64,000 nucleotides of DNA from SIG351 sp045627045 (GTDB taxonomy: Bacteria; Bacillota; Clostridia; HGM11327), in assembly GCA_045627045.1 (NCBI GenBank), contig JAZQMY010000033.1, positions 1 through 64,000 of the forward strand. Reading direction: 5' to 3'. Positions within the stretch are counted from its first letter, which is position 1. Every line of letters starts with the position of its first letter. Positions 1-6,840 of the stretch are shown one piece after another. Position numbers and translations under genes: made by a program. The notes below the pieces were generated by a model. It ran no database searches. It was given only the letters and a program-made list of their open reading frames with translations, and had not been told where the DNA came from.

Positions 1-288
1 CCCGAGGTTACGCCTGAAGCAACACCCGAGGTTACGCCTGAAGTAACACCCGAGGTTACGCCTGAAGCAACACCCGAGGTTACGCCTGAAGCAACACCCG
101 AGGTTACGCCTGAAGCAACACCCGAGGTTACGCCTGAAGTAACGCCCGAGGTTACGCCTGAAGTAACGCCCGAGGTTACGCCTGAAGCAACACCCGAGGT
201 TACACCTGAAGTAACGCCCGAGGTTACGCCTGAAGCAACGCCCGAGGTTACGCCTGAAGCAACGCCCGAGGTTACACCTGAAGTAACA
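1..288 (+). repeat. 24-bp in-frame tandem repeat, 12 copies
   Basis: Twelve consecutive 24-bp units each encode PEVTPE(A/V)T. Copies differ almost only by synonymous changes (aca/acg) and a gca/gta switch that exchanges Ala for Val. The near identity at DNA level suggests recent expansion by slippage or unequal recombination. The array runs off the left edge, so the true copy number is unknown. Confidence 0.95.
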
Positions 289-399
289 CCCGAGCCGACG
301 CCGACACCTACTCCCGAGCCTACTCCTACTCCCAGGAATCTCGTTGATGAGGGAGACGGAGACGGAGAAAGCTCTTCATGGGAAGAACTTTGGAAATAA
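1..399 (+). CDS. C-terminal end of a PEVT/PEAT-repeat protein (5' truncated)
   Basis: The reading frame is open from the first base and ends at TAA 397-399. Residues 1-96 are a Pro-Glu-Val/Ala-Thr stalk. A Pro-Thr-rich piece follows (PEPTPTPTPEPTPTP), then an acidic tail ending SSSWEELWK. Such low-complexity Pro/Thr/Glu stretches usually act as extended linkers or wall-spanning stalks in secreted Gram-positive proteins, so an extracytoplasmic role is inferred. No sortase motif or membrane segment is visible at this C-terminus. The functional domain lies outside the window, so no function is assigned. A strong terminator follows within 10 bases of the stop. Confidence 0.8.
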   Translation, partial: PEVTPEATPEVTPEVTPEVTPEATPEVTPEATPEVTPEATPEVTPEVTPEVTPEVTPEVTPEATPEVTPEVTPEVTPEATPEVTPEATPEVTPEVTPEPTPTPTPEPTPTPRNLVDEGDGDGESSSWEELWK

Positions 400-407
400 A
401 ACAACAG

Positions 408-440
408 ACAGGATCAGATTTTTTCCGATCCTGTTTTTTT
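408..440 (+). terminator. Rho-independent terminator after the repeat protein
   Basis: The stem acaggatc (408-415) pairs with gatcctgt (427-434) and runs directly into seven T residues. Confidence 0.85.
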
Positions 441-450
441 ATTAAAACAG

Positions 451-479
451 TTGACAAATCAATTTTTTTGTATTATAAT
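451..479 (+). promoter_or_regulatory. Sigma-A-like promoter for the MarR gene
   Basis: TTGACA at 451-456 and TATAAT at 474-479 are separated by 17 bp, a full consensus match. The start codon lies about 40 bp downstream. Confidence 0.85.
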
Positions 480-519
480 ATAAATATAAAACATTTTATA
501 TAAGATGTTAGGAGACACT

Positions 520-966
520 ATGATTATAAACAGCCTGATGGAATTATATCAGAGTATGAGACTTCTGAACTATAAAACCGTATTCCACGGAGTAAGAGAG
601 AAGAGCGGCAGCCTCAGTGCAACAGAGGCTTTCTCTGCAGACGTAATCAATATTATGGGTGAACCGACACTTACTGAATTTGCAGATGAAATCGGTATTT
701 CCCAGCCTAATGCAACATATAAGGTAAACAGCCTTGTTTCAAAGGGATATATTGAAAAAGTTACTTATCCTAACGACAGAAGAGAAACACATCTTCGTAT
801 GGGAAAGAAATTCAAGGATTATTATGGTGACTATAACGGTGCACTTTCAAAGGCTACGGCTGATATAAGCACAAAATTCACTCAGGAGGAAATTGAGACT
901 GCTGCAAAGGTTATCGAAGAGCTTAACAGGCAGATGAAATCTCAATTCGAAAAAGAAGAAAAGTAA
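520..966 (+). CDS. MarR-family transcriptional regulator
   Basis: This is a small DNA-binding regulator of about 148 residues. It has the MarR winged-helix layout: helices, then a recognition helix around ISQPNATYKVNSLVSKG, then the wing with the NDRRE motif typical of MarR wings. The ATG at 520 is preferred over the one at 505 because GGAGA (511-515) sits 4 bases before it and overlaps the region between the two ATGs. It lies between its own consensus promoter and an alpha-oxoamine synthase gene 37 bp downstream, with no terminator between them. It may therefore control itself and that gene. MarR proteins usually bind small phenolic or lipophilic ligands; the ligand here is unknown. Confidence 0.85.
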   Translation: MIINSLMELYQSMRLLNYKTVFHGVREKSGSLSATEAFSADVINIMGEPTLTEFADEIGISQPNATYKVNSLVSKGYIEKVTYPNDRRETHLRMGKKFKDYYGDYNGALSKATADISTKFTQEEIETAAKVIEELNRQMKSQFEKEEK

Positions 967-1003
967 TCCGTAAAATTTATTTTTTCGAAAGGAATGAATA
1001 CAA

Positions 1004-2188
1004 ATGGATATTTTTGAAAAATGTTTTAAGGAATCACTTGTTGATGAAATAAAGGCAAAAGGAATTTATCCTTATTTCCATGCTCTTGAATCAAGACAGG
1101 ACACAGAGGTCATCATGGAGGGCAAGCGAAGAATAATGCTCGGCTCCAATAACTATCTTGGCCTTACGACCAATCCTGAAATCATTGAAGCGGGAATAAA
1201 GGCGTTTGAGAAGTACGGCTCAGGCTGTTCAGGTTCAAGATTTTTGAACGGAACGCTTGAAATGCATCTCGAACTTGAAGCAGAGCTTGCCAAATTTCTT
1301 CACAAGGACGGCATAGTAACATTTTCAACAGGCTTCCAATCAAATCTCGGTATTATCAGCGCTCTGGTAGGCATGCATGATTATGTTATCTGCGATAAGG
1401 AAAACCATGCAAGTATTTATGACGGCTGCAAGCTCAGCTTCGGCAAAATGTTAAGGTACAACCACAGCGACATGGAACAGCTTGAGGAGTGCCTTAAAAA
1501 GGTACCTGAAACAAACGGTTGTCTGATAGTGACCGACGGCGTATTCAGCATGGGCGGTGACGTTGCAAAGCTTCCTGAAATCGTGAAGCTTGCAAAGAAG
1601 TACGGCGCAAGAGTGATGGTAGATGATGCTCACAGTCTCGGCGTTCTCGGAGAGGGAGGAAGAGGCACGGCAAGCTATTTCGGACTTGAAGATGAAGTCG
1701 ATATTTATATGGGCACGTTCAGCAAGTCACTTGCAAGCCTCGGTGGATATATGGCGGCATCAAAGGAAGTTGCCGAATATGTCAGACATAAGTCACGTCC
1801 GTTTATTTTCTCGGCATCAATTACTCCGGCAAGCTGTGCGGTTGCCCTTGCATCGCTCAGATATCTTGAAAAGCATCCTGAAATCGTAACGAGACTCAGC
1901 GACCTTTCAAAGTATGCGAGAAAAGGTTTTATTGAGAGAGGAATTCCTCTTCGTGTATCGGAGACACCGGATATCGCTACGCCGATCCTTCCTATTCACA
2001 CAAAGGATCAGATAAATACGCTTACGGTTGCAAAGAACATATACAATGCAGGCGTTTATGTTAACCCTGTTCTTCCGCCGGCAACTCCCGAAACGGATTG
2101 TCTGCTCAGAACAAGCTATATGGCAAGCCACACTGAAGCTCTCATTGATGAAGCACTTGATATTATTGCTTCTGTGATGAATGACTGA
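1004..2188 (+). CDS. Alpha-oxoamine synthase (serine palmitoyltransferase / KBL / BioF family)
   Basis: PLP-dependent enzyme of 394 residues that would condense an amino acid with an acyl-CoA and release CO2. Family features are visible: His135 in ENHAS (stacks on PLP), the VDDAHSLG segment with the PLP-pyridine Asp near 207-208, and the Schiff-base Lys241 in TFSKSLASLGGY. The N-terminal part (YPYF near residue 23, then GSNNYLGL and the YGSGCSGSRFLNGT stretch) reads closer to bacterial serine palmitoyltransferases than to BioF or KBL. That subfamily call is recognition, not measurement. No biotin or threonine-degradation genes are adjacent. The gene follows a MarR regulator and is closed by a terminator. 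Alternatives are 2-amino-3-ketobutyrate CoA ligase or 8-amino-7-oxononanoate synthase. Confidence 0.8.
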   Translation: MDIFEKCFKESLVDEIKAKGIYPYFHALESRQDTEVIMEGKRRIMLGSNNYLGLTTNPEIIEAGIKAFEKYGSGCSGSRFLNGTLEMHLELEAELAKFLHKDGIVTFSTGFQSNLGIISALVGMHDYVICDKENHASIYDGCKLSFGKMLRYNHSDMEQLEECLKKVPETNGCLIVTDGVFSMGGDVAKLPEIVKLAKKYGARVMVDDAHSLGVLGEGGRGTASYFGLEDEVDIYMGTFSKSLASLGGYMAASKEVAEYVRHKSRPFIFSASITPASCAVALASLRYLEKHPEIVTRLSDLSKYARKGFIERGIPLRVSETPDIATPILPIHTKDQINTLTVAKNIYNAGVYVNPVLPPATPETDCLLRTSYMASHTEALIDEALDIIASVMND

Positions 2189-2199
2189 TGTAATTCAAT

Positions 2200-2245
2200 G
2201 CCGGATATCGTACTTTTCTTTTCAGAGGTGCGGTATCCGGCTTTT
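2200..2245 (+). terminator. Rho-independent terminator
   Basis: The stem gccggatatcg (2200-2210) pairs with cggtatccggc (2231-2241) with one wobble, followed by TTTTGTT. Confidence 0.75.
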
Positions 2246-2246
2246 G

Positions 2247-2275
2247 TTGACATAATGCGAAAAATATGGTAAAAT
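2247..2275 (+). promoter_or_regulatory. Promoter of the L-xylulose/L-lyxose operon
   Basis: TTGACA (2247-2252), 17 bp, TAAAAT (2270-2275). No operator palindrome was recognised between it and the first gene. Confidence 0.75.
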
Positions 2276-2310
2276 AAGCATAAAAACATGGTGAAAGGAA
2301 ATTCCCGGAA

Positions 2311-2853
2311 ATGAAAAAAGCACTCGCAGAAGAACTTCGCAGAAAAGCTCTTGAAGTTTATGAAAAAGCACATATTGCTCTCACAGAAGAGGAAAAAAAT
2401 AATATTGAAATAGCAGATTTCGGTCTTAACGATATTTATAATTCCGGCTTGCTGCTTGTCACATACATCAATACCGATCGCTATTGCGCAAAGGAAATGG
2501 TGCTTCTTCCGGGCATGACATGCCCCGAGCACAGCCATGTTCCGCTTCCGGAAAAGAACTATCCGGGAAAGCAGGAGACCTTCAGATGCAGATACGGAAA
2601 AGTATATCTTTACGTTGAAGGCGAAAAAACAGAAAAATATCACTGCCATCCGAAAAAAGAGGATACCTGCTACACTGTTTTCCACGAAATAGTGCTTGAG
2701 CCGGGTGAGCAGTACACAATCAGACCTAATACAAAGCATTGGTTCTCATGCGACACGGAGTGTGTAATATCAGAATTTTCAACTCCGTCGTTTGATGAGT
2801 ATGATGTCTGGACAGATAAAGAAATAAAGAGAATACCTGAAATAGAGGATTGA
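2311..2853 (+). CDS. Cupin sugar isomerase, D-lyxose isomerase family
   Basis: Single-domain cupin of 180 residues, the size of the short D-lyxose ketol-isomerases such as B. subtilis YdaE. The metal-binding set is visible as His74-x-His76, Glu89 and His143. It would interconvert an aldose and a ketose in the cytoplasm. It is the first gene of a four-gene operon whose later steps act on L-xylulose, L-xylulose 5-phosphate and L-ribulose 5-phosphate. The physiological substrate is therefore more likely L-lyxose (to L-xylulose), or L-ribose, than D-lyxose; this is inference from context. AAGGAA lies upstream of the start, and the stop is 4 bp before the next gene. Confidence 0.8.
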   Translation: MKKALAEELRRKALEVYEKAHIALTEEEKNNIEIADFGLNDIYNSGLLLVTYINTDRYCAKEMVLLPGMTCPEHSHVPLPEKNYPGKQETFRCRYGKVYLYVEGEKTEKYHCHPKKEDTCYTVFHEIVLEPGEQYTIRPNTKHWFSCDTECVISEFSTPSFDEYDVWTDKEIKRIPEIED

Positions 2854-2857
2854 TTAA

Positions 2858-3703
2858 ATGGAAAAAGAGATAAAGACATATATTTCCGTATATGAAAAAA
2901 GTATGCCGGATACGCTTTCCCTTGCAGAAAAAATGGAGACTGCAGTCAGGGCCGGCTTTGACGGCGTGGAAATAAGCGTTGATGAGACGGATAAGAGACT
3001 TTCTAGGGTGCTTGATCCTGTTATGTTCAGAGAAACACTCAAAGAAATAAGAAGTGTTGATGTGCCGATAAGGACAATGTGCCTTTCGGGACAGAGAAAA
3101 TATCCGTTCGGAAGCAGAAATGCGGATGTCAGAAAAAAAAGCATGGAAATCATCGGCAGAGCTGTTGATTTTTCTGCAGAAGCAGGAATCAGGATCATTC
3201 AGATTCCCGGATATGACGTCTGGTATGAAGAGAGAGGCATTGACACTGAGAAATATTTTGCCGAGGGCATTCAGCTTGCGGCAGAGTATGCGGCATCAGC
3301 AGGTGTGACACTTGCTTTTGAGACGATGGAGAATGACTTCATGAACACTACATCAAAGGCAATGAAGTATGTTTCTCTCGTTAATAATCCGTATCTTCAG
3401 ATTTACCCCGACCTCGGAAACGTAAGAAACGGAACGGATGATTATCTCAACGATCTTAAATCAGGAAAAGGACACATCTCGGCGGTACATTTGAAGGACA
3501 CAGTTGAGGGCGTATTCAGAAATCTTGAGCTCGGAGAAGGAAGAGTTGATTTCGTGAACTGCATCAGGGAGACTCTCTCGCAGGGCGTCAGGATGTATAA
3601 CTGCGAAATCTGGTATGATTCAAAGAGCGAGCCTGTGGAGCTTCTCGGCAGAAACAGACAGTTTATTGGCAGATGCTTTACGGAGGCAAAGAAAAACTTA
3701 TGA
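2858..3703 (+). CDS. L-ribulose-5-phosphate 3-epimerase (UlaE/SgbU-like)
   Basis: TIM-barrel sugar-phosphate epimerase of the AP-endonuclease-2/xylose-isomerase-like fold, 281 residues. It would convert L-xylulose 5-phosphate to L-ribulose 5-phosphate. Recognisable segments are MCLSGQRKYPFGS near residue 75, AFETMEND near 148 and YPDLGN near 182, then HLKD and the CEIWYD end. These carry the acidic and His residues that bind metal in UlaE. Its last codons overlap the start of the kinase gene (ATGA), consistent with translational coupling. Confidence 0.85.
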   Translation: MEKEIKTYISVYEKSMPDTLSLAEKMETAVRAGFDGVEISVDETDKRLSRVLDPVMFRETLKEIRSVDVPIRTMCLSGQRKYPFGSRNADVRKKSMEIIGRAVDFSAEAGIRIIQIPGYDVWYEERGIDTEKYFAEGIQLAAEYAASAGVTLAFETMENDFMNTTSKAMKYVSLVNNPYLQIYPDLGNVRNGTDDYLNDLKSGKGHISAVHLKDTVEGVFRNLELGEGRVDFVNCIRETLSQGVRMYNCEIWYDSKSEPVELLGRNRQFIGRCFTEAKKNL

Positions 3704-5178
3704 AAAAATATTTCCTCGGAATAGATAACGGCGGTACGGCTTGCAAGGCGGCTGTTTTTGATGAGAACGGAGTTCAGGTGTGCGAAAAAAGCACAAGGAT
3801 TCCTCTTGCCGTGAATTCAAACGGCAGAACAGAGCGCAATCCCGAAGTAATCAAAGAAAAGAATCTTGAGCTTATCCGTGAAATCATGAAAAGCTTTGAC
3901 GGAGAAATCTCTGCAATAGGACTTTCCGGACACGGCAAGGGCCTCTATATGCTCGATAAGGAGGGCAAACCCCTCGGAAACGGAATAGGCTCAACTGATA
4001 ACAGAGCGCTTGAATATGAGCTTAAGTGGGCAAATGACGGCACTGCGGCAAAGGCGGGAGAGATGACATTCCAGAAGGTGCTCGCTTGTCAGCCTGTGTC
4101 ACTTCTCAGATGGTTGAAGGATAATGACAGAGAAACATATGACAGAATTGGCTATGTTTTGTCTGTTAACGATTATATCGGCTATGTTCTTACGGGAAAT
4201 ATTGCTGCTGAAAGTACTGCAGTATCAGGGACAAACCTTATAAACCTTTCAACAGGGGAATACAGCAGGGAGCTTCTTGAGCTCTTCGGAATACCGGAAA
4301 TGATGCCTGCAATGACAAAAATAATAGGCTCATTTGAATCGAGAGGCGGAATAACAAAGGAAATTGCCGAAAAAACAGGATTGAAGGAAGGCACACCCGT
4401 TGCCGGCGGTATGTTTGATATTGATGCCTGCGCACTTGCGGCAGGAACTGTCAATGAGAACGATATGTGCATGATTGCCGGAACATGGAGCATCAACGAA
4501 TACATCAGCAAGAAGCCTGTGAAGGGCGAGGTTTCGATGAATTCATATTATTGCATTCCCGGTCTTTATGTTGCGGAAGAGAGCAGTGCGGCATCTGCCG
4601 GAAATCTTGAATGGGTGCTTTCAATAGCAAAGGAGCATTCATATGAAGAAATCAATTCTCTTGTGGAAAAGCTTCAGCCTGAGGACTCAAACGTTTATTT
4701 CTTCCCGTTCCTTTTTGCATCAAACCTCAATCCCTATGCACAGGCATCATTCATAGGACTTGAAAGCGGTTCAACGGATGCGGATATATTCAGAGCGGTG
4801 TATGAGGGCGTTGTTTACTCCGGATATACTCACCTTGAGAGACTTATCAACAGCTGCTCAAAGAAGCCTGATTTTATAAGACTTGCAGGCGGAGTAGTTA
4901 ACTCAAAGGTGTGGACACAGATGTTTGCCGATATAGCAGGAATACCTGTAAAGGTATCAAAGAGCCCTGAGCTCGGATGCAAGGGTGCGGCAATGGCGGC
5001 AGGAATTGCCTGCGGTGTTTATGCTGATGCCAAGGCTGCGGCAGAAAAGTGCACCGGAGACAGTGAAATGGTCTACCCGAACACGGAGAAGACAGAAATT
5101 TACAGAAGAAAATATTCTACATACAGAGAGATAGAAAAAGCACTTGCACCTGTATGGAAGAAAATCAGAAATATTTGA
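3700..5178 (+). CDS. FGGY carbohydrate kinase, probably L-xylulokinase
   Basis: FGGY-family sugar kinase of about 492 residues that would phosphorylate L-xylulose to L-xylulose 5-phosphate. The start is ATG 3700, overlapping the preceding stop. The protein then opens MKKYFLGIDNGGTACKAA, the phosphate-1 loop. Further family motifs are GLSGHGKGLYML near residue 72, the catalytic-Asp segment GGMFDIDACALAAG near 240, AGTWSINEYI near 257 and the C-terminal LAGGVVNSKVW...GCKGAA adenosine site. The GTWSINEYI string and the neighbouring UlaE- and AraD-type epimerases favour the LyxK/SgbK branch over xylulokinase or glycerol kinase. Confidence 0.85.
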   Translation: MKKYFLGIDNGGTACKAAVFDENGVQVCEKSTRIPLAVNSNGRTERNPEVIKEKNLELIREIMKSFDGEISAIGLSGHGKGLYMLDKEGKPLGNGIGSTDNRALEYELKWANDGTAAKAGEMTFQKVLACQPVSLLRWLKDNDRETYDRIGYVLSVNDYIGYVLTGNIAAESTAVSGTNLINLSTGEYSRELLELFGIPEMMPAMTKIIGSFESRGGITKEIAEKTGLKEGTPVAGGMFDIDACALAAGTVNENDMCMIAGTWSINEYISKKPVKGEVSMNSYYCIPGLYVAEESSAASAGNLEWVLSIAKEHSYEEINSLVEKLQPEDSNVYFFPFLFASNLNPYAQASFIGLESGSTDADIFRAVYEGVVYSGYTHLERLINSCSKKPDFIRLAGGVVNSKVWTQMFADIAGIPVKVSKSPELGCKGAAMAAGIACGVYADAKAAAEKCTGDSEMVYPNTEKTEIYRRKYSTYREIEKALAPVWKKIRNI

Positions 5179-5201
5179 TAAAATAGTCAGGAGAGAAGAA
5201 A

Positions 5202-5894
5202 ATGCTTGAAGAATTGAAAGAAAAGGTATGCAAAGCAAACCTTGAACTCGTAAAATACAAGGTGGTTATTTTTACATGGGGCAATGTCAGCGCTATTGAC
5301 AGAGAAAAGGGCCTTGTGGTAATCAAGCCGAGCGGCGTTGATTATTCCGTAATGAAGCCGGATGATATGGTTGTAGTTGATATGGACGGAAATGTTGTGG
5401 AGGGTAACCTTCGCCCGTCGACAGACCTGCCCACACATCTTGAGCTTTACAAGGCTTTCCCGGATATCGGAGGATGCGTTCATACGCACAGCATGAATGC
5501 AACATCCTGGGCACAGGCAGGACGCGGAATCCCGTTCTACGGAACAACTCATGCAGATTATTTCCACGGCGAGATCCCCTGCACAAGAGCGCTCACGGCA
5601 GAGGAAATCAATACTGAATATGAAAAAAATACAGGCCTTGTTATTGCGGAAAGAATGGAAGGAATCCCTGCACTCACAATGCCCGGAATCCTCGTAAAGT
5701 CACATGGCGTATTCTCATGGGGCAAGGATGCTGACAATGCCGTTCATAATGCAGTTGTAATTGAGGCAGTCGCAGAAATGGCACTCAAAACAGAACTGAT
5801 TAATCCAAAGGTTCAGCCGGCGGCAGAAGAGCTTCTTGAAAAGCACTATCAGAGAAAGCACGGTAAAAATGCTTATTACGGACAGAAAAAATAA
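5202..5894 (+). CDS. araD: L-ribulose-5-phosphate 4-epimerase (AraD/UlaF/SgbE family)
   Basis: Class II aldolase-fold epimerase of 230 residues, the expected length. It makes D-xylulose 5-phosphate for the pentose-phosphate pathway. The zinc site is visible as His94-x-His96 (CVHTHS) and His168 (KSHGVFSWG), and the catalytic acid Asp75 lies in RPSTDLPTH. A GGAGAG site precedes the ATG. It is the last gene of the operon and completes the route L-xylulose to D-xylulose 5-phosphate. The araD symbol reflects family; ulaF or sgbE would be equally fair. Confidence 0.88.
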   Translation: MLEELKEKVCKANLELVKYKVVIFTWGNVSAIDREKGLVVIKPSGVDYSVMKPDDMVVVDMDGNVVEGNLRPSTDLPTHLELYKAFPDIGGCVHTHSMNATSWAQAGRGIPFYGTTHADYFHGEIPCTRALTAEEINTEYEKNTGLVIAERMEGIPALTMPGILVKSHGVFSWGKDADNAVHNAVVIEAVAEMALKTELINPKVQPAAEELLEKHYQRKHGKNAYYGQKK

Positions 5895-5922
5895 AATGAA
5901 CGTAATTATTTCAAAATAACAA

Positions 5923-5952
5923 AAAACGGCACTTTATTATGTGCCGTTTTTG
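5923..5952. terminator. Bidirectional terminator between araD-like gene and ydcF-like gene
   Basis: The stem aaaacggcac (5923-5932) pairs with gtgccgtttt (5941-5950). A-rich on the left and T-rich on the right, it can serve both converging genes. Confidence 0.85.
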
Positions 5953-5968
5953 CTTTTATTGGTTTATT

Positions 5969-6700
5969 TTAATGACCGGTGAAAATCAACTTTACTATTG
6001 CGGCACATTCTCTGAAGTATCTTATCGGGATGGCGTACCACTCAATCCCTGAGCCGCAATGTGTAGCGCTGACACCTGCGTTTGCTGCAATAACGGATGC
6101 TCTGAAAATATGATAATGGCTTGTGATGAAGGCAATTCTGATATCAGATTTGAGCCTTTCCTCAAGAATTGCTTTTGTGTTTACAAAATTAGTGTAAGTC
6201 GAAACGGAGCTTTCTTCTGTAATGATAAGCTCTTCACGGATGCCATTTTCAAGAAGATATTTTTTCATTGCTGAGGCTTCAGTTACCTTTTCATCCGAGC
6301 CTTTTCCACCTGAAACAACAATAAGAGCAGTAGGATTCTTTTTGTGATAGAAAATTGCTTTGTCGAGACGCTTGCGGAGCTGGGGAGGTATTTTTTCACC
6401 GTTTATGCCGGCACCGAGGACTATCACAACATCCTCATCGAATGTGACTGTTTCACGTCTGCCTGAAATAAATACGAAAAACACAAACGCAGAAAGAAAC
6501 AGAATAATGCACAGTGCAAGTATGCGAAGAAAAACTGATGCTATAATGATGTCATAGAAAATGCCCGATAATGTTATCAAAACGGATACAACGGCGGTAA
6601 TGATAGTGCCTGTATTGAAGTTCAGGATAACGGACATTGCAATCGTATATCCAAGCAATAACAAGCCTGCAATTAAAATCAGAACAGATGGAAAATTCAT
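5969..6700 (-). CDS. YdcF/SanA-like DUF218 membrane protein
   Basis: Protein of 243 residues with three or four hydrophobic segments in residues 1-80, followed by a DUF218 domain from about residue 85. Hallmarks are VIVLGAGI, VSGGKGSDE and EESSVSTYTNF, which build the Rossmann-like pocket of ElyC/SanA/YdcF proteins. Some members act in envelope polysaccharide or undecaprenyl metabolism, but the biochemical role is unsettled, so none is claimed. It is transcribed alone from a divergent promoter shared with the rhamnosidase intergenic region. Confidence 0.8.
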   Translation of the reverse strand: MNFPSVLILIAGLLLLGYTIAMSVILNFNTGTIITAVVSVLITLSGIFYDIIIASVFLRILALCIILFLSAFVFFVFISGRRETVTFDEDVVIVLGAGINGEKIPPQLRKRLDKAIFYHKKNPTALIVVSGGKGSDEKVTEASAMKKYLLENGIREELIITEESSVSTYTNFVNTKAILEERLKSDIRIAFITSHYHIFRASVIAANAGVSATHCGSGIEWYAIPIRYFRECAAIVKLIFTGH

Positions 6701-6734
6701 TGAATGCTCCTTTCCGAACGGAAAATGTATTTAT

Positions 6735-6763
6735 ATTTTATCATATTGAATGTATTTTGTAAA
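6735..6763 (-). promoter_or_regulatory. Promoter of the ydcF-like gene
   Basis: On the minus strand TTTACA (6763-6758), 17 bp, TAAAAT (6740-6735). Confidence 0.65.
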
Positions 6764-6780
6764 GGCTTTAATTATATACG

Positions 6781-6809
6781 TTGACAACGGTATCCTTTTT
6801 TGATATAAT
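6781..6809 (+). promoter_or_regulatory. Promoter of the GH78 gene
   Basis: TTGACA (6781-6786), 17 bp, TATAAT (6804-6809). This rules out a TTG translation start at 6781 and supports the ATG at 6841. Confidence 0.85.
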
Positions 6810-6840
6810 ACAAACAATACTATTGAAAATGGAGTCTGTT

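Noticed and set aside
1..288. Short tandem repeats as a CRISPR array
   Set aside because: The units abut without unique spacers and stay in one coding frame.
2116..2739. Minus-strand reading frame of 207 codons
   Set aside because: It is antisense to the oxoamine synthase end and cupin gene, spans their promoter and terminator, and has no protein-like features.
6781..6840. Upstream TTG start for the GH78 gene
   Set aside because: The -35 and -10 boxes lie inside this stretch; the ATG at 6841 has a proper ribosome site.
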